This document shows, one piece after another, positions 8,845 through 17,398 of a stretch of 22,517 nt of DNA. The notes under the pieces were generated by a model that worked only from the letters and a program-made list of their open reading frames with translations, searched no databases and was not told where the DNA came from. Both the position numbers and the translations under genes were made by a program. This stretch comes from an uncultured Eubacteriales bacterium (lineage in GTDB: Bacteria > Bacillota > Clostridia > UMGS1810), in the NCBI GenBank assembly GCA_900555295.1, contig USKN01000007.1, positions 1 through 22,517 of the forward strand. Direction: 5' to 3'. The stretch's first letter is position 1; each line of letters begins with the position of its first letter.

Positions 8845-8863
8845 ATTGCTCACCTCTTGTCTG

Positions 8864-9184
8864 TTACTTTGTAATCTGTTCAAATAAATTTTCGAGCCAT
8901 ACTTGTTTGTTTTTGTCGTAAAACTGCTTGAGCTCCGCTTTTTTTTCATTGAGATATTGCTGTGATTTTGCTTCGCTCTCCGACGCGTGACTCGTTTCAA
9001 GCTGTGCTATTTGCTTAACCTTGGCATTAGCTTTTGCCATATACTCGTCATCGATTTTTTTAATTTCTTGTTCCACTTCATAATTAAAACTTTTTTTCTT
9101 TTCATCGGCAATGCTTACTATATCATTTGCTCTTTTTTCGATATCGATAATTTTTTCAATGATATCATTTGTTATATCACTCAT
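8864..9184 (-). CDS. V/A-type ATP synthase subunit G/H (peripheral stalk coiled coil)
   Basis: Small, very charged protein of 106 residues, likely the partner of subunit E in the peripheral stalk. Almost the entire sequence is Lys/Glu/Gln/Ala-rich with no proline and reads as one long coiled coil. It is the first gene of the ATP synthase cluster, as expected for this subunit in bacterial V-type operons. AAGGAG at a good distance precedes the ATG at 9184; the open frame runs further up to 9268 but the extra N terminus is unlike the family. Identification rests mostly on position and coiled-coil character, because the sequence itself is weakly conserved. Confidence 0.78.
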   Translation of the reverse strand: MSDITNDIIEKIIDIEKRANDIVSIADEKKKSFNYEVEQEIKKIDDEYMAKANAKVKQIAQLETSHASESEAKSQQYLNEKKAELKQFYDKNKQVWLENLFEQITK

Positions 9185-9268
9185 AAATCTCATCTCCTTA
9201 CGTAAAAAGATATATATGGAAACAGTAAAACAAACTGTAATTCCCTGCTTTATCGTTTGTAAAGGCAA
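9185..9268 (-). promoter_or_regulatory. Leader upstream of the ATP synthase operon
   Basis: This 84-base gap is the largest between rlmB and the ATP synthase genes, so it is where a separate operon promoter would sit. Only weak elements are visible, for example TTACAG followed 18 bases later by TATATA. An ACAAAC/GTTTGT inverted repeat lies upstream of them. The ATP synthase genes may be partly co-transcribed with the upstream genes. Confidence 0.25.
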
Positions 9269-10627
9269 CTAATTTCTCAAACTGTGTATAGGTGCCGGTA
9301 TTCTTCCGCCGCGATTTATAAAATCATCGCTTTTATATCCGCTTACACTCATAACGGGGCCGCTGCCGAGCAAACCGCCGAATTCAACGGTATCTCCAAC
9401 CTTTTTGTTTGGCGCCGGTATTATACGCACGGCGGTGGTTTTGTTGTTTATCATACCTATTGCCGCTTCATCGGCTATAATTGCAGATATTGTGGCAGCC
9501 GATGTATCACCAGGAATTACAATCATATCAAGACCTACCGAACACACACACGTCATAGCCTCCAATTTATCGAGCGAAAGCGCACCGCATTTTGCTGCCG
9601 ATATCATACCTGCGTCTTCGCTCACGGGAATAAAAGCACCGCTTAAACCGCCCACATATGATGACGCAAATATACCGCCTTTTTTTACAGCGTCGTTTAA
9701 AAGTGCAAGTGCCGCGGTTGTACCGTGTGTTCCGCACTTTTCAAGACCCATTTCTTCAAGTATGTATGCCACCGAATCTCCTACTGCCGGTGTTGGCGCA
9801 AGCGACAAATCAACAATACCAAACGGTATATTAAGCCTTTTTGACGCCTCCGACGCAACAAGCTGACCCATACGTGTAATTTTAAATGCCGTCTTTTTAA
9901 CCGTTTCGGCAACCACTCCAAAATCTTTTCCTTTTACTTTTTCAAGAGCGCACTTTACAACTCCGGGGCCGCTTACTCCAACATTTATAACACACTCGGG
10001 CTCACCTGCGCCCAAAAACGCTCCTGCCATAAACGGATTATCTTCAACCGCATTGCAAAAAACAACAAGCTTGGCACAGCCAAATCCATCTGATTTTTCG
10101 GTAAGGTGCGCCGCCTCTTTAATAACAATGCCCATTTGTTTTACCGCGTCCATATTTATGCCGCTTTTGGTTGTACCCACATTAACCGACGAACAAACAA
10201 TATCGGTACTTGCAAGTGCTTGCGGAATTGATTCTATAAGCGCCCTGTCCGCATCGGTAAAACCCTTATGCACCAATGCCGAATATCCTCCTATAAAATT
10301 AACTCCCACATTTTTTCCCGCCCTGTCAAGTGTTTGAGCAAACTTTACGCACTCATCGGGCGTACGTTTTCCCGTAATAAGCGAAACGGGGGTTACAGAT
10401 ATTCGTTTGTTTATAATGGGTATACCGTATTCACTTTCAATATCGGCACCCGTTTTAACCAAATTTTCCGCTTTATGCGTAATTTTGTCGTATATTTTAT
10501 CAAGAGATTTGTTTAAATCCCCGTCTGCGCAGTCAAGCAGTGATATACCCATAGTTATAGTACGTATATCAAGATGCTCGTTGTCTATCATATTAATGGT
10601 TTCCCGTGCCTCGTAACTGTTTATCAT
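9269..10627 (-). CDS. UPF0210 (PFL) family protein
   Basis: Protein of 452 residues, the normal size of the UPF0210 family, whose biochemical role is not established. The family-typical start ETINMIDNEHLDIRTITMGISL is present. A glycine-rich core follows (GVSGPGVVKCAL, SYVGGLSGAFIPVSEDAGM), and the C terminus ends in RGGRIPAPIHSLRN. Sequence similarity to the pyruvate formate-lyase fold has been noted for the family, but I see no reason to assign a reaction. It is 19 bases downstream of an ACT-domain gene; the two form a recurrent pair in Firmicutes and probably share a function, perhaps metabolite sensing. GGGGTGA precedes the ATG. Confidence 0.92.
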   Translation of the reverse strand: MINSYEARETINMIDNEHLDIRTITMGISLLDCADGDLNKSLDKIYDKITHKAENLVKTGADIESEYGIPIINKRISVTPVSLITGKRTPDECVKFAQTLDRAGKNVGVNFIGGYSALVHKGFTDADRALIESIPQALASTDIVCSSVNVGTTKSGINMDAVKQMGIVIKEAAHLTEKSDGFGCAKLVVFCNAVEDNPFMAGAFLGAGEPECVINVGVSGPGVVKCALEKVKGKDFGVVAETVKKTAFKITRMGQLVASEASKRLNIPFGIVDLSLAPTPAVGDSVAYILEEMGLEKCGTHGTTAALALLNDAVKKGGIFASSYVGGLSGAFIPVSEDAGMISAAKCGALSLDKLEAMTCVCSVGLDMIVIPGDTSAATISAIIADEAAIGMINNKTTAVRIIPAPNKKVGDTVEFGGLLGSGPVMSVSGYKSDDFINRGGRIPAPIHSLRN

Positions 10628-10646
10628 TCAATTCACCCCGATTATA

Positions 10647-10919
10647 CTATATTCTGTGCATAGCTTCAAATATATCTTCAAGCTGTATTCTTATTTCAAC
10701 GCCTATCTTTTTACCCTCCTCCGCCAAGCGTGACGAGAGTTCATCATATGCAATATTCATATTTTGAATATCAGTTATCATCATCATTGTAAACATATCG
10801 TTTAATATTGTTTGTGATATATCAAGAATATTTACATTGTGTTCGGCAAGCACCGCCGAAACCCTGTATATAATACCCACACAATCTTTTCCTATTACCG
10901 ATATAATTGCCTTTTTCAT
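10647..10919 (-). CDS. ACT-domain protein, UPF0237 family
   Basis: Single ACT domain of 90 residues covering nearly the whole protein. The beta-alpha-beta start is visible (AIISVIGKDCVGIIYRVSAVLAEHNVNILDISQTI), resembling the GcvR-like ACT modules that bind small ligands such as amino acids. No catalytic or DNA-binding domain is attached, so it probably acts as a ligand-sensing partner, most likely of the UPF0210 protein encoded immediately downstream. GGGGAGG precedes the ATG at 10919. The ligand cannot be read from the sequence. Confidence 0.9.
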   Translation of the reverse strand: MKKAIISVIGKDCVGIIYRVSAVLAEHNVNILDISQTILNDMFTMMMITDIQNMNIAYDELSSRLAEEGKKIGVEIRIQLEDIFEAMHRI

Positions 10920-10941
10920 TGGTTATCCTCCCCAAAATTTT

Positions 10942-13152
10942 TTACTGTGTTTTTTTGTATTTTATTCTTATTGCGTTTGTTACAACCGATACCGAACTCA
11001 ATGCCATAGCACCCGACGCAATCATAGGATTGAGTTTAAGTTCAAATAACGGATACAAAACACCTGCCGCAACAGGAATAAGTATTGCATTATATATAAG
11101 AGCAAAAAACAGGTTTTGCTTTATATTTTTAATGGTAACCTCACTTAATTTAATTGCCGAGTACACACTGTCTATACTGTCGCTCAATATTACAATATCC
11201 GACGACTCTGCGGCAATGTCGGTACCGCTGCCCATAGATATGCCCACATCGGCAAGCGACAGCGCAACCGCGTCGTTAATTCCGTCGCCAACCATTGCGG
11301 TTTTGCCTTGCTTTTGAAGCTGTTTAACAATATCGGCTTTGTCCTGCGGCATAACCTCCGAGTATGCAATATCCGCATTTATGAGGTCTTTTATATATTC
11401 AACATTCTTTTTTGAGTCACCCGAAATAATTGCAACTTTTATACCCATACTTTTTATTTTTTTTATTATATGTGCAACATTGGGTTTCAGTTCATCATTT
11501 ATACAAATATACCCCGTTTGTCTTTTGGTACCGTCATATGCCGAAACATATACTATTGTACCGTTTTTTTCGGGTTCGTTTACTTCAATATCATTTTCGG
11601 TTAAAAAACGTTTGCTTCCTATTAAATACTCTGTACCGTTTACTCTGCCTTTTATGCCCTTTCCCGCAATTGCCTCAAAATCATCCGCCGAATTTTGGAA
11701 TATATTTATTTTATTATCTGTACAATATTCCAAAAACGCGTCTGCAAGAGGATGTTCCGAAAGCTTTTCAAGAGCTGCGCAATCAGCAATAATTTTATCA
11801 AAATCATTTTTAAACGAAAAATCCGTTATACGCGGTTTGCCAACCGTAAGCGTACCCGTTTTATCAAAGCAAACCGTATCTATATCCTTTAATACTTCAA
11901 GAACTTCGGCATTTTTAATTAAAATTCCGCTTTGAGCCGCTTTACCCATTGCAACGGTTACTGCCGTAGGTGTTGCAAGACCCAATGCACATGGGCAAGC
12001 TATTACAAGTACCGATACTGCCATACCGAGTGAAAAAGCCAATCCTTTACCGACAATAAGCCACACTGCAAATGTTAGCAGCGCTATGCCCAAAACAACG
12101 GGAACAAAAACTCCGCATATTTTATCAGCAATACGTGATATGGGCGGCTTTGAACCGCTTGCCTGCTCAACCATATTTATAATACCCGAAAGAACGGTAT
12201 CGCACATATCAACAGTAACACGTATCTTAACGGCACCGTTTGAACATATGCACCCCGCAAAAACGTTATCACCCTGCTGTTTGGCAGCCGCCACGGGTTC
12301 ACCTGTGAGCATAGACTCATCAAAATTAGCATTGCCCCATACTATCTCGCCGTCGGCGGGAAGTTTGTCACCCTGTTTTACAACAATTATATCGCCTATT
12401 TTTACATCATTTATGCTTACACGGGTTTGAACGCCGTCCTTTTCAACAACCGCCGTATCCGGCTGCATATCGCTTAAAAGCCTTAATGCCGAGTTGGTTT
12501 TAAGTTTGCTTCTCGACTCAAGATACTTGCCCACAAGTACAAGCGCAAGTATTACGCCTGCCGACTCATAGTATAAATGATGTGCGTGATGCGGGTCTTT
12601 TGTTATTATTATTTCAACCGTTACATATATACTGTACAAAAACGATGCCGCCGAGCCGAAAGCAACCAATGTATCCATATTGGGGCTTTTATGAAAAAAC
12701 TTTGTAAATCCCGACAAAAAAAAATCACGTCCGGCATAAATACACCCTATACAAAGCACAAGCTGTACAATGGCATAATTTACAATATGTTCATCGGGCA
12801 TTATAATTTTGGGTATATACATATTCATCATATGCCCCATAGAAATATAAAAAAGAGGTATGGCAAAAACAAGCGCCGTAATTAAGTTTACAAAAACGTT
12901 ATGCAAATGTTTTTCGCTGTCGGCATACACCTTTTTAAATGTGCTGTCGGATACGCCAAATCCTATTTGCTTAACCGATTCATATATTTTTTGTTCATTT
13001 AGCTTATTTTCATCAAATACCACATATGTTTTGCCTGTTGTTAAATTTACGTTTACACCGCTTGTACCGTCAAGAGATGTAAGCGTTCGCGTTACAGACG
13101 CGGAACAAGCCGCGCAGTTCATACCCGTTACCGTAAATTGTATTTTTTTCAT
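10942..13152 (-). CDS. copA: Copper-exporting P1B-type ATPase
   Basis: Integral membrane Cu(+) pump of 736 residues. There is one N-terminal heavy-metal-binding domain with GMNCAAC at residues 10-16. The actuator TGEP lies at about 283-286 and the membrane copper site CPC at about 386-388. The phosphorylated Asp is in DKTGT at about 430, the SEHP motif at about 465-468 and GDGIND at about 622-627. The last two helices carry the YN and MALSS residues expected of Cu(+)-type pumps rather than Zn/Cd types. GAGGAG precedes the ATG at 13152; a GTG at 13161 is too close to that site. No CsoR/CopY regulator or CopZ chaperone gene is next to it. It lies 52 bases after rlmB and 22 bases before the ACT gene. 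Confidence 0.96.
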   Translation of the reverse strand: MKKIQFTVTGMNCAACSASVTRTLTSLDGTSGVNVNLTTGKTYVVFDENKLNEQKIYESVKQIGFGVSDSTFKKVYADSEKHLHNVFVNLITALVFAIPLFYISMGHMMNMYIPKIIMPDEHIVNYAIVQLVLCIGCIYAGRDFFLSGFTKFFHKSPNMDTLVAFGSAASFLYSIYVTVEIIITKDPHHAHHLYYESAGVILALVLVGKYLESRSKLKTNSALRLLSDMQPDTAVVEKDGVQTRVSINDVKIGDIIVVKQGDKLPADGEIVWGNANFDESMLTGEPVAAAKQQGDNVFAGCICSNGAVKIRVTVDMCDTVLSGIINMVEQASGSKPPISRIADKICGVFVPVVLGIALLTFAVWLIVGKGLAFSLGMAVSVLVIACPCALGLATPTAVTVAMGKAAQSGILIKNAEVLEVLKDIDTVCFDKTGTLTVGKPRITDFSFKNDFDKIIADCAALEKLSEHPLADAFLEYCTDNKINIFQNSADDFEAIAGKGIKGRVNGTEYLIGSKRFLTENDIEVNEPEKNGTIVYVSAYDGTKRQTGYICINDELKPNVAHIIKKIKSMGIKVAIISGDSKKNVEYIKDLINADIAYSEVMPQDKADIVKQLQKQGKTAMVGDGINDAVALSLADVGISMGSGTDIAAESSDIVILSDSIDSVYSAIKLSEVTIKNIKQNLFFALIYNAILIPVAAGVLYPLFELKLNPMIASGAMALSSVSVVTNAIRIKYKKTQ

Positions 13153-13204
13153 TGTAAACACTCCTCACTTAAATAACATATGAAGAATTTTTAATACTGT
13201 TCGG

Positions 13205-13969
13205 TTATTTTATTCTGCATCTCACCGCTTCGTATATCATAAGTGCACCGGCTACCGACGCGTTAAGAGATGTAATTTTTCCAAACATTGGTATTTTAAC
13301 AAGAAAATCGCACTTTTCTTTTATAAGACGCGATATACCATAACCCTCGCTTCCTATTACAATGGCAATACCGCCCGAAAAATCCTGGTTGTGAATTGTG
13401 TTTTCGCCATTCATATCGGCACCCGTAATCCAAATATTTTTTTCTTTAAGTTTATCGATTGTTTGCGCCAAATTAGTTACCTTTGCAACAGGTGTATATT
13501 CAACCGCTCCCGCGCTTGATTTTGCAACGGTTGCAGTAAGCCCTACGCTTCCGCGTTTGGGTACTATTACACCGTGTACACCCGCGGCATTTGCGGTTCT
13601 TATAACAGACCCCAAATTATGAGGGTCGTTTATTTCGTCGCATATTACCAAAAAAGGCGGCTCGTTTTTTTCTTTTGCCAAATTTAAAATATCGTCAACG
13701 GTGGAATATTCCTTAACCGCTGAAAGTGCTATTACACCTTGGTGCGCTCCCGTTACACTCATTTTATCGAGTTTAAATTTATCGGCATCAACAATTACAA
13801 TACCTCTTTTTTTTGCCATAGCGGCAATTTTACCGAGTGTTCCGCCTCTGTCGCCTTTTTGAATATATAATTTATCTATTTCTCTGCCCGATTTTAAAGC
13901 CTCAAGAACAGGATTTCTGCCCTCTGTTCTGTCATTTTCATTTACGGTACAAATGTGTTTTTTATCCAT
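13205..13969 (-). CDS. rlmB: 23S rRNA 2'-O-methyltransferase, TrmH/RlmB family
   Basis: SPOUT-class RNA ribose methyltransferase of 254 residues. It has an N-terminal L30e-like RNA-binding domain starting at the TEGRNPVLEAL segment (about residue 15). The knotted catalytic domain carries the three family motifs: DEINDPHNLGSVIRTA at about 111-126, VIGSEGYGIS at about 204-213, and IPMFGKITSLNASVAGA at about 226-242. RlmB methylates G2251 in the 23S P-loop in E. coli; the exact target here is inferred from similarity and other TrmH-family targets are possible. A candidate promoter and a hairpin lie upstream. AAGGATT is the likely ribosome binding site. Confidence 0.9.
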   Translation of the reverse strand: MDKKHICTVNENDRTEGRNPVLEALKSGREIDKLYIQKGDRGGTLGKIAAMAKKRGIVIVDADKFKLDKMSVTGAHQGVIALSAVKEYSTVDDILNLAKEKNEPPFLVICDEINDPHNLGSVIRTANAAGVHGVIVPKRGSVGLTATVAKSSAGAVEYTPVAKVTNLAQTIDKLKEKNIWITGADMNGENTIHNQDFSGGIAIVIGSEGYGISRLIKEKCDFLVKIPMFGKITSLNASVAGALMIYEAVRCRIK

Positions 13970-14001
13970 TATAAGTATACCAATCCTTTTTAAAAATATT
14001 A

Positions 14002-14029
14002 AAGAGAATTACCTTGCGGTAATTCTCTC
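14002..14029 (-). terminator. Hairpin with GCAA tetraloop between thrB and rlmB
   Basis: A perfect 11-base-pair stem (arms 14003-14013 and 14018-14028) is closed by a GCAA tetraloop when read on the minus strand. It is followed by a U-rich run, TTTAATATTTTT. It is well placed to terminate hom-thrB transcription. Because a candidate promoter lies upstream of it (14046-14076), it could also act within the rlmB leader. Confidence 0.7.
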
Positions 14030-14045
14030 AATGTATAGTGCTATC

Positions 14046-14076
14046 ATTATAAATTTTACCGCATTTTGAATGTGAA
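14046..14076 (-). promoter_or_regulatory. Candidate promoter for rlmB and following genes
   Basis: On the minus strand a perfect TATAAT (14051-14046) is preceded 19 bases upstream by TTCACA (14076-14071), a mediocre -35 at long spacing. Transcription from here would start about 10 bases before the GCAA hairpin and so run through it before reaching rlmB. Confidence 0.4.
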
Positions 14077-14113
14077 CGAACATCATTGCCCGATTTTTAC
14101 AATGTACCAAAAT

Positions 14114-15013
14114 TTATATTATTTCGGCGGTAACACCATCGTTATCTGCCTCAAGTAATAACAAATACCAATCCTTTAAATTTGTTTCAATTAAATTATT
14201 CATTTTATAGCAGTAATCATCATAATTGCCGTCAAGTACGCTTATTATTGTGGGACCCGCTCCGCTTAAATACCCGCAAAGCGCACCAAATCGTTTTGAC
14301 GAACGTATTATATATTCGGCGCTTTTAATAAGCCCAAATCTGTATTTTTGATGCAGTTTATCTTTAACGCCTATCGAAAACGAGCTGAAATCACCCTTTG
14401 CAACAGCCGATGCAAAATATGCGGCATGAGATACATTATATACCGCACTCCTGTGAAAAACCTTGCGCGGCAATATTAACCTTGCCTTTTTTGTAGCCAA
14501 GTGAAAATTGGGGATCATAGCGGCAAATTTAATTTTGCTGTCTACCTCAGTTTTTGTGTAATGTATTTTTCCACCGTCATTCACCGCAACTGTAAGTCCG
14601 CCGGCAAATGTAGGCGTTACATTATCGGGATGCCCTTCAATACTGCAGGCAATATTTAAAAGTTCGTCCCTTGTAAAAGGCTTTCCTATCATTTCGTTTG
14701 CACCTACAAGACCCAAAGCAAGGCAGGCAGAACTGCTGCCGAGCCCGCGTGTAATGGGAATATCGTTTTTAATACTTATACGTATTCCTTTAGGATATAT
14801 GCCCACTCTGTCAAAAACACGCTTCATTGCTCTGTATATGTAGTTGTTTTCATCTGTTGGCAAATTTTTTTTTGTTTCGTCGAGTATATTTATTTCAAGC
14901 CCGCCGTCCGTTTCTTCAAATTCGGCTGTATTGTACAGTTTAAGCGCTATACCCATACAGTCAAAACCCGAACCAAGATTAGCCGTTGACGCGGGAACCC
15001 TGACTTTAATCAT
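14114..15013 (-). CDS. thrB: Homoserine kinase
   Basis: GHMP-family kinase that phosphorylates homoserine to O-phosphohomoserine in threonine synthesis. The protein is 299 residues, typical length. Conserved segments are PASTANLGSGFDCMGIAL at about residues 8-24, the ATP-binding GLGSSSA loop at about 90-96, EGHPDNVTP near 130, and the C-terminal GAGPT motif. GGGGTGA precedes the ATG at 15013. It begins 17 bases after hom ends and is co-transcribed with it. Threonine synthase (thrC), often in the same operon, is not in this window. Confidence 0.95.
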   Translation of the reverse strand: MIKVRVPASTANLGSGFDCMGIALKLYNTAEFEETDGGLEINILDETKKNLPTDENNYIYRAMKRVFDRVGIYPKGIRISIKNDIPITRGLGSSSACLALGLVGANEMIGKPFTRDELLNIACSIEGHPDNVTPTFAGGLTVAVNDGGKIHYTKTEVDSKIKFAAMIPNFHLATKKARLILPRKVFHRSAVYNVSHAAYFASAVAKGDFSSFSIGVKDKLHQKYRFGLIKSAEYIIRSSKRFGALCGYLSGAGPTIISVLDGNYDDYCYKMNNLIETNLKDWYLLLLEADNDGVTAEII

Positions 15014-15030
15014 ATTAAGTCACCCCGCTA

Positions 15031-16248
15031 TTATTTCATAACTTCAATAAGCGACAATACCGTTCCGCATTCTGGTTTGTATTGCGAAATATCTTTAAAC
15101 TTAACTGCATTTGTTATAACGGCAACTTCGTTTTCAGGAGTATCGCAGGAATCGGTAATACCAAAAGTCTTTTCTATCTCCTCCATAAGCCCCGTTCTGT
15201 TTTGAGTTTCACATCTTAAATAATACTTTCTTTCGTATTCATCGTGCGGTACAACATAATTTTTGTCCGCTTTTTTCCATGGGCGCATATACGGTATTTT
15301 TTTGTTTTTTTCAACCTCAATTGCGTCCGCCACAACAGCGCTTGCCGTCGGCAATTTACCTGCCCCGCGGCCGTAACTCATTGTATCGTCGGTCATTTGT
15401 CCTTTTACAATTATGCCGTTATACACATCTTCTATTTTGGAAAAAATATGCTCATTGTCAATAAGCATTGGTGCAACGTGCACTTGCATATATCCGTCGT
15501 CACCCATAATGCTTTCTCCTATAAGGCGGATACAATATCCCAAAACCTGTGCAAATTCGGTATCTTCTTTTGAAATTTTAGTTATGCCCTCGGTATATAC
15601 ATTTTTAAAATCTACGCTTTTACCTGATATAACCGACGATAAAATACATATTTTTTTGCAGGTATCCTGTCCCTCAATATCGGCAGTCGGGTCTTTTTCG
15701 GCATATCCCTTTTGCTGTGCGGCTTTAAGCGCCTGTTCAAAGCTTTCGCCGTTTTTAAACATTTGTGTTAAAATATAATTGGTTGTACCGTTTAATATAC
15801 CTTTTATTTCGGTTATTTCGTTGCAGGTAAAGCAATGAAAAAGCTGACGTATAATAGGAATACCGCCGCCGACGCTTGCCTCAAACATATATTTAACATT
15901 ATTATCAACCGCTGTTTGTATAAGTTCGTTCCCGTATGTTGCAACAAGCTCTTTGTTGGAGGTAATAACATTTTTACCGTTTCTAAGCGCTTTCATACTA
16001 TAATCAAAAGCAGGGTTTAATCCGCCTATTGTTTCAATTACCGTATCAACTTCGGGGTCGTTTAATATTATATCAAAGTCATTAACAAACAAATGTGCGT
16101 CACTGCGTGATGAAAAATCGCGTATATCAAGAATATATTTTACCTCAAGATTACTCCCCGTATTTTTTAATATAACGCTGTTTGTTTGCGATATAATTTC
16201 GTAAGTACCCGAACCTACGGTACCAAATCCAAGAATTGCTATTTTCAT
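15031..16248 (-). CDS. hom: Homoserine dehydrogenase
   Basis: NAD(P)-dependent enzyme reducing aspartate semialdehyde to homoserine, the branch point to threonine and methionine. The protein is 405 residues. The Rossmann motif GFGTVG is at residues 7-12. The catalytic domain shows EASVGGGIPII and KGILNGTTNYILTQM, and a lysine-containing ADIEGQDTCKK segment lies in the active-site region. The final 70 residues look like an ACT domain (YYLRCETQNRTGLMEEIEKTF), so feedback control by threonine is expected from the family. GGAGG precedes the ATG at 16248, and a consensus promoter is found at 16316-16344. Confidence 0.95.
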   Translation of the reverse strand: MKIAILGFGTVGSGTYEIISQTNSVILKNTGSNLEVKYILDIRDFSSRSDAHLFVNDFDIILNDPEVDTVIETIGGLNPAFDYSMKALRNGKNVITSNKELVATYGNELIQTAVDNNVKYMFEASVGGGIPIIRQLFHCFTCNEITEIKGILNGTTNYILTQMFKNGESFEQALKAAQQKGYAEKDPTADIEGQDTCKKICILSSVISGKSVDFKNVYTEGITKISKEDTEFAQVLGYCIRLIGESIMGDDGYMQVHVAPMLIDNEHIFSKIEDVYNGIIVKGQMTDDTMSYGRGAGKLPTASAVVADAIEVEKNKKIPYMRPWKKADKNYVVPHDEYERKYYLRCETQNRTGLMEEIEKTFGITDSCDTPENEVAVITNAVKFKDISQYKPECGTVLSLIEVMK

Positions 16249-16315
16249 TTTCTTTTGCCTCCAATCGATCTTTTATATATGCAACATTTTTGCGGTCATT
16301 TCTCAATAATGATAT

Positions 16316-16344
16316 ATTATATCACCAACTGTGAAAAATGTCAA
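16316..16344 (-). promoter_or_regulatory. Consensus sigma-A promoter of hom-thrB
   Basis: Minus strand: perfect TTGACA (16344-16339), 17-base spacer, perfect TATAAT (16321-16316). Transcription should begin near 16309, giving a leader of about 60 bases before hom. A small inverted repeat, TGATAT-AAT-ATATCA, overlaps the -10 and could serve as an operator, but this is speculative. No T-box or riboswitch is evident. Confidence 0.85.
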
Positions 16345-16360
16345 TTTTTGCACTTCATTT

Positions 16361-17398
16361 TTATTCAATTTTAATATTAAGCGGAAAAACATCAGCCTGT
16401 TTTTGTAGATTGCTGAAAATTTCGGACGGAGTATCTTTAGAATCGGTAAAGAAATTACCGTCTGCAAAGCATTTTATATCCACATCAACGGCAAACATAT
16501 TCTTTATAATGTCTTTAAGTTTATTTATGTTGTTTTTGTTGTTAAAATCATCTTTTGCCTCATTGCTGTCAAACATAAGTTCAAGGCAATTTCCGTTTCC
16601 TCTTGCCTTTACATTCATAAGCTTGTAAAACAGTACCAATTGCCCGTCTTTGCTTAACTTATCCGTAATTTCGTCCCATTTTGACGCCGCAAGCTGTACC
16701 GCACTGCCTCCCGCCGCATCTACACAATGCTTCGAAACATTGCCCGAATTATCTTTTTTTTCGTTTTCAATATATTCATCGGGTATATACGGTTCGTATT
16801 CACCCTGAATATCGGCAGGCTCGGGCGGCAAATCACTGTAATCGTCGTTTGTTTTTTCTTTATTGGGCAAAATTTCATTGCCTTTGCTATTTTCTCCGTC
16901 TTTAATATTTTTATCCGTTTGCTGTACCGAAACATATTTAAGCGCTTCAATTTTATTTTCAAGCGCTGCAATACGCGATACCATACTTGCCGTATCATCA
17001 TAATACTCTTTATGCGAAAGACGTACAAGAGTACACTCTGTAAGCACGCGCACATTCCCCACGTCTTTAATATCACGCACAAGCCGTGCCAATATATCTA
17101 TAGCACGCATACATTCCTCCGTAGATATATACTCTGCCGCTTTTTTTATGAGTGACAAACGCTTTTTGCTTACATCGGTTATACTGCCGCACACTTTATA
17201 TCTCAACACTTCGCGGTAGCAATTTAAAAGCATTAAAACAAAATTATCGGGGTTTTTTCCGCCGGATATGCATTTTTCAAAAAGATTCAGCACCTGTTTG
17301 AGTTCACCTTTGGTAATATTTTCAACCATTTCAAACAATATGGTATCGTCAAGCGCTCCCACAACCTCAACCACGTCGTTATATGTTATTTCGCCGCT
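16361..17398 (-). CDS. dnaX: DNA polymerase III gamma/tau subunit, C-terminal part after in-frame stop
   Basis: This is the continuation of dnaX in the same frame after a TAA at 17401-17399. It starts with SGEITYNDVVEVVGALDDT, the conserved linker into domain III. The collar/oligomerisation domain III follows to about residue 160 of this part, then a low-complexity, Asn/Lys/Asp/Pro-rich linker, and finally a C-terminal tau-like region (SKWDEITDKLSKDGQLVLF...). If the TAA is read as an amino acid, the total DnaX length is 573 residues, normal for Clostridia. The first possible internal start is a GTG at 17374, but no ribosome binding site precedes it, so independent translation is doubtful. 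Downstream one would often find ebfC and recR, but here hom follows. Confidence 0.85.
   Translation of the reverse strand, partial: SGEITYNDVVEVVGALDDTILFEMVENITKGELKQVLNLFEKCISGGKNPDNFVLMLLNCYREVLRYKVCGSITDVSKKRLSLIKKAAEYISTEECMRAIDILARLVRDIKDVGNVRVLTECTLVRLSHKEYYDDTASMVSRIAALENKIEALKYVSVQQTDKNIKDGENSKGNEILPNKEKTNDDYSDLPPEPADIQGEYEPYIPDEYIENEKKDNSGNVSKHCVDAAGGSAVQLAASKWDEITDKLSKDGQLVLFYKLMNVKARGNGNCLELMFDSNEAKDDFNNKNNINKLKDIIKNMFAVDVDIKCFADGNFFTDSKDTPSEIFSNLQKQADVFPLNIKIE

Noticed and set aside
8845..9000. N-terminal extension of ATP synthase subunit C
   Set aside because: It lies within the subunit G gene in another frame and is low-complexity and basic. The ATG at 8844 has a proper ribosome binding site.
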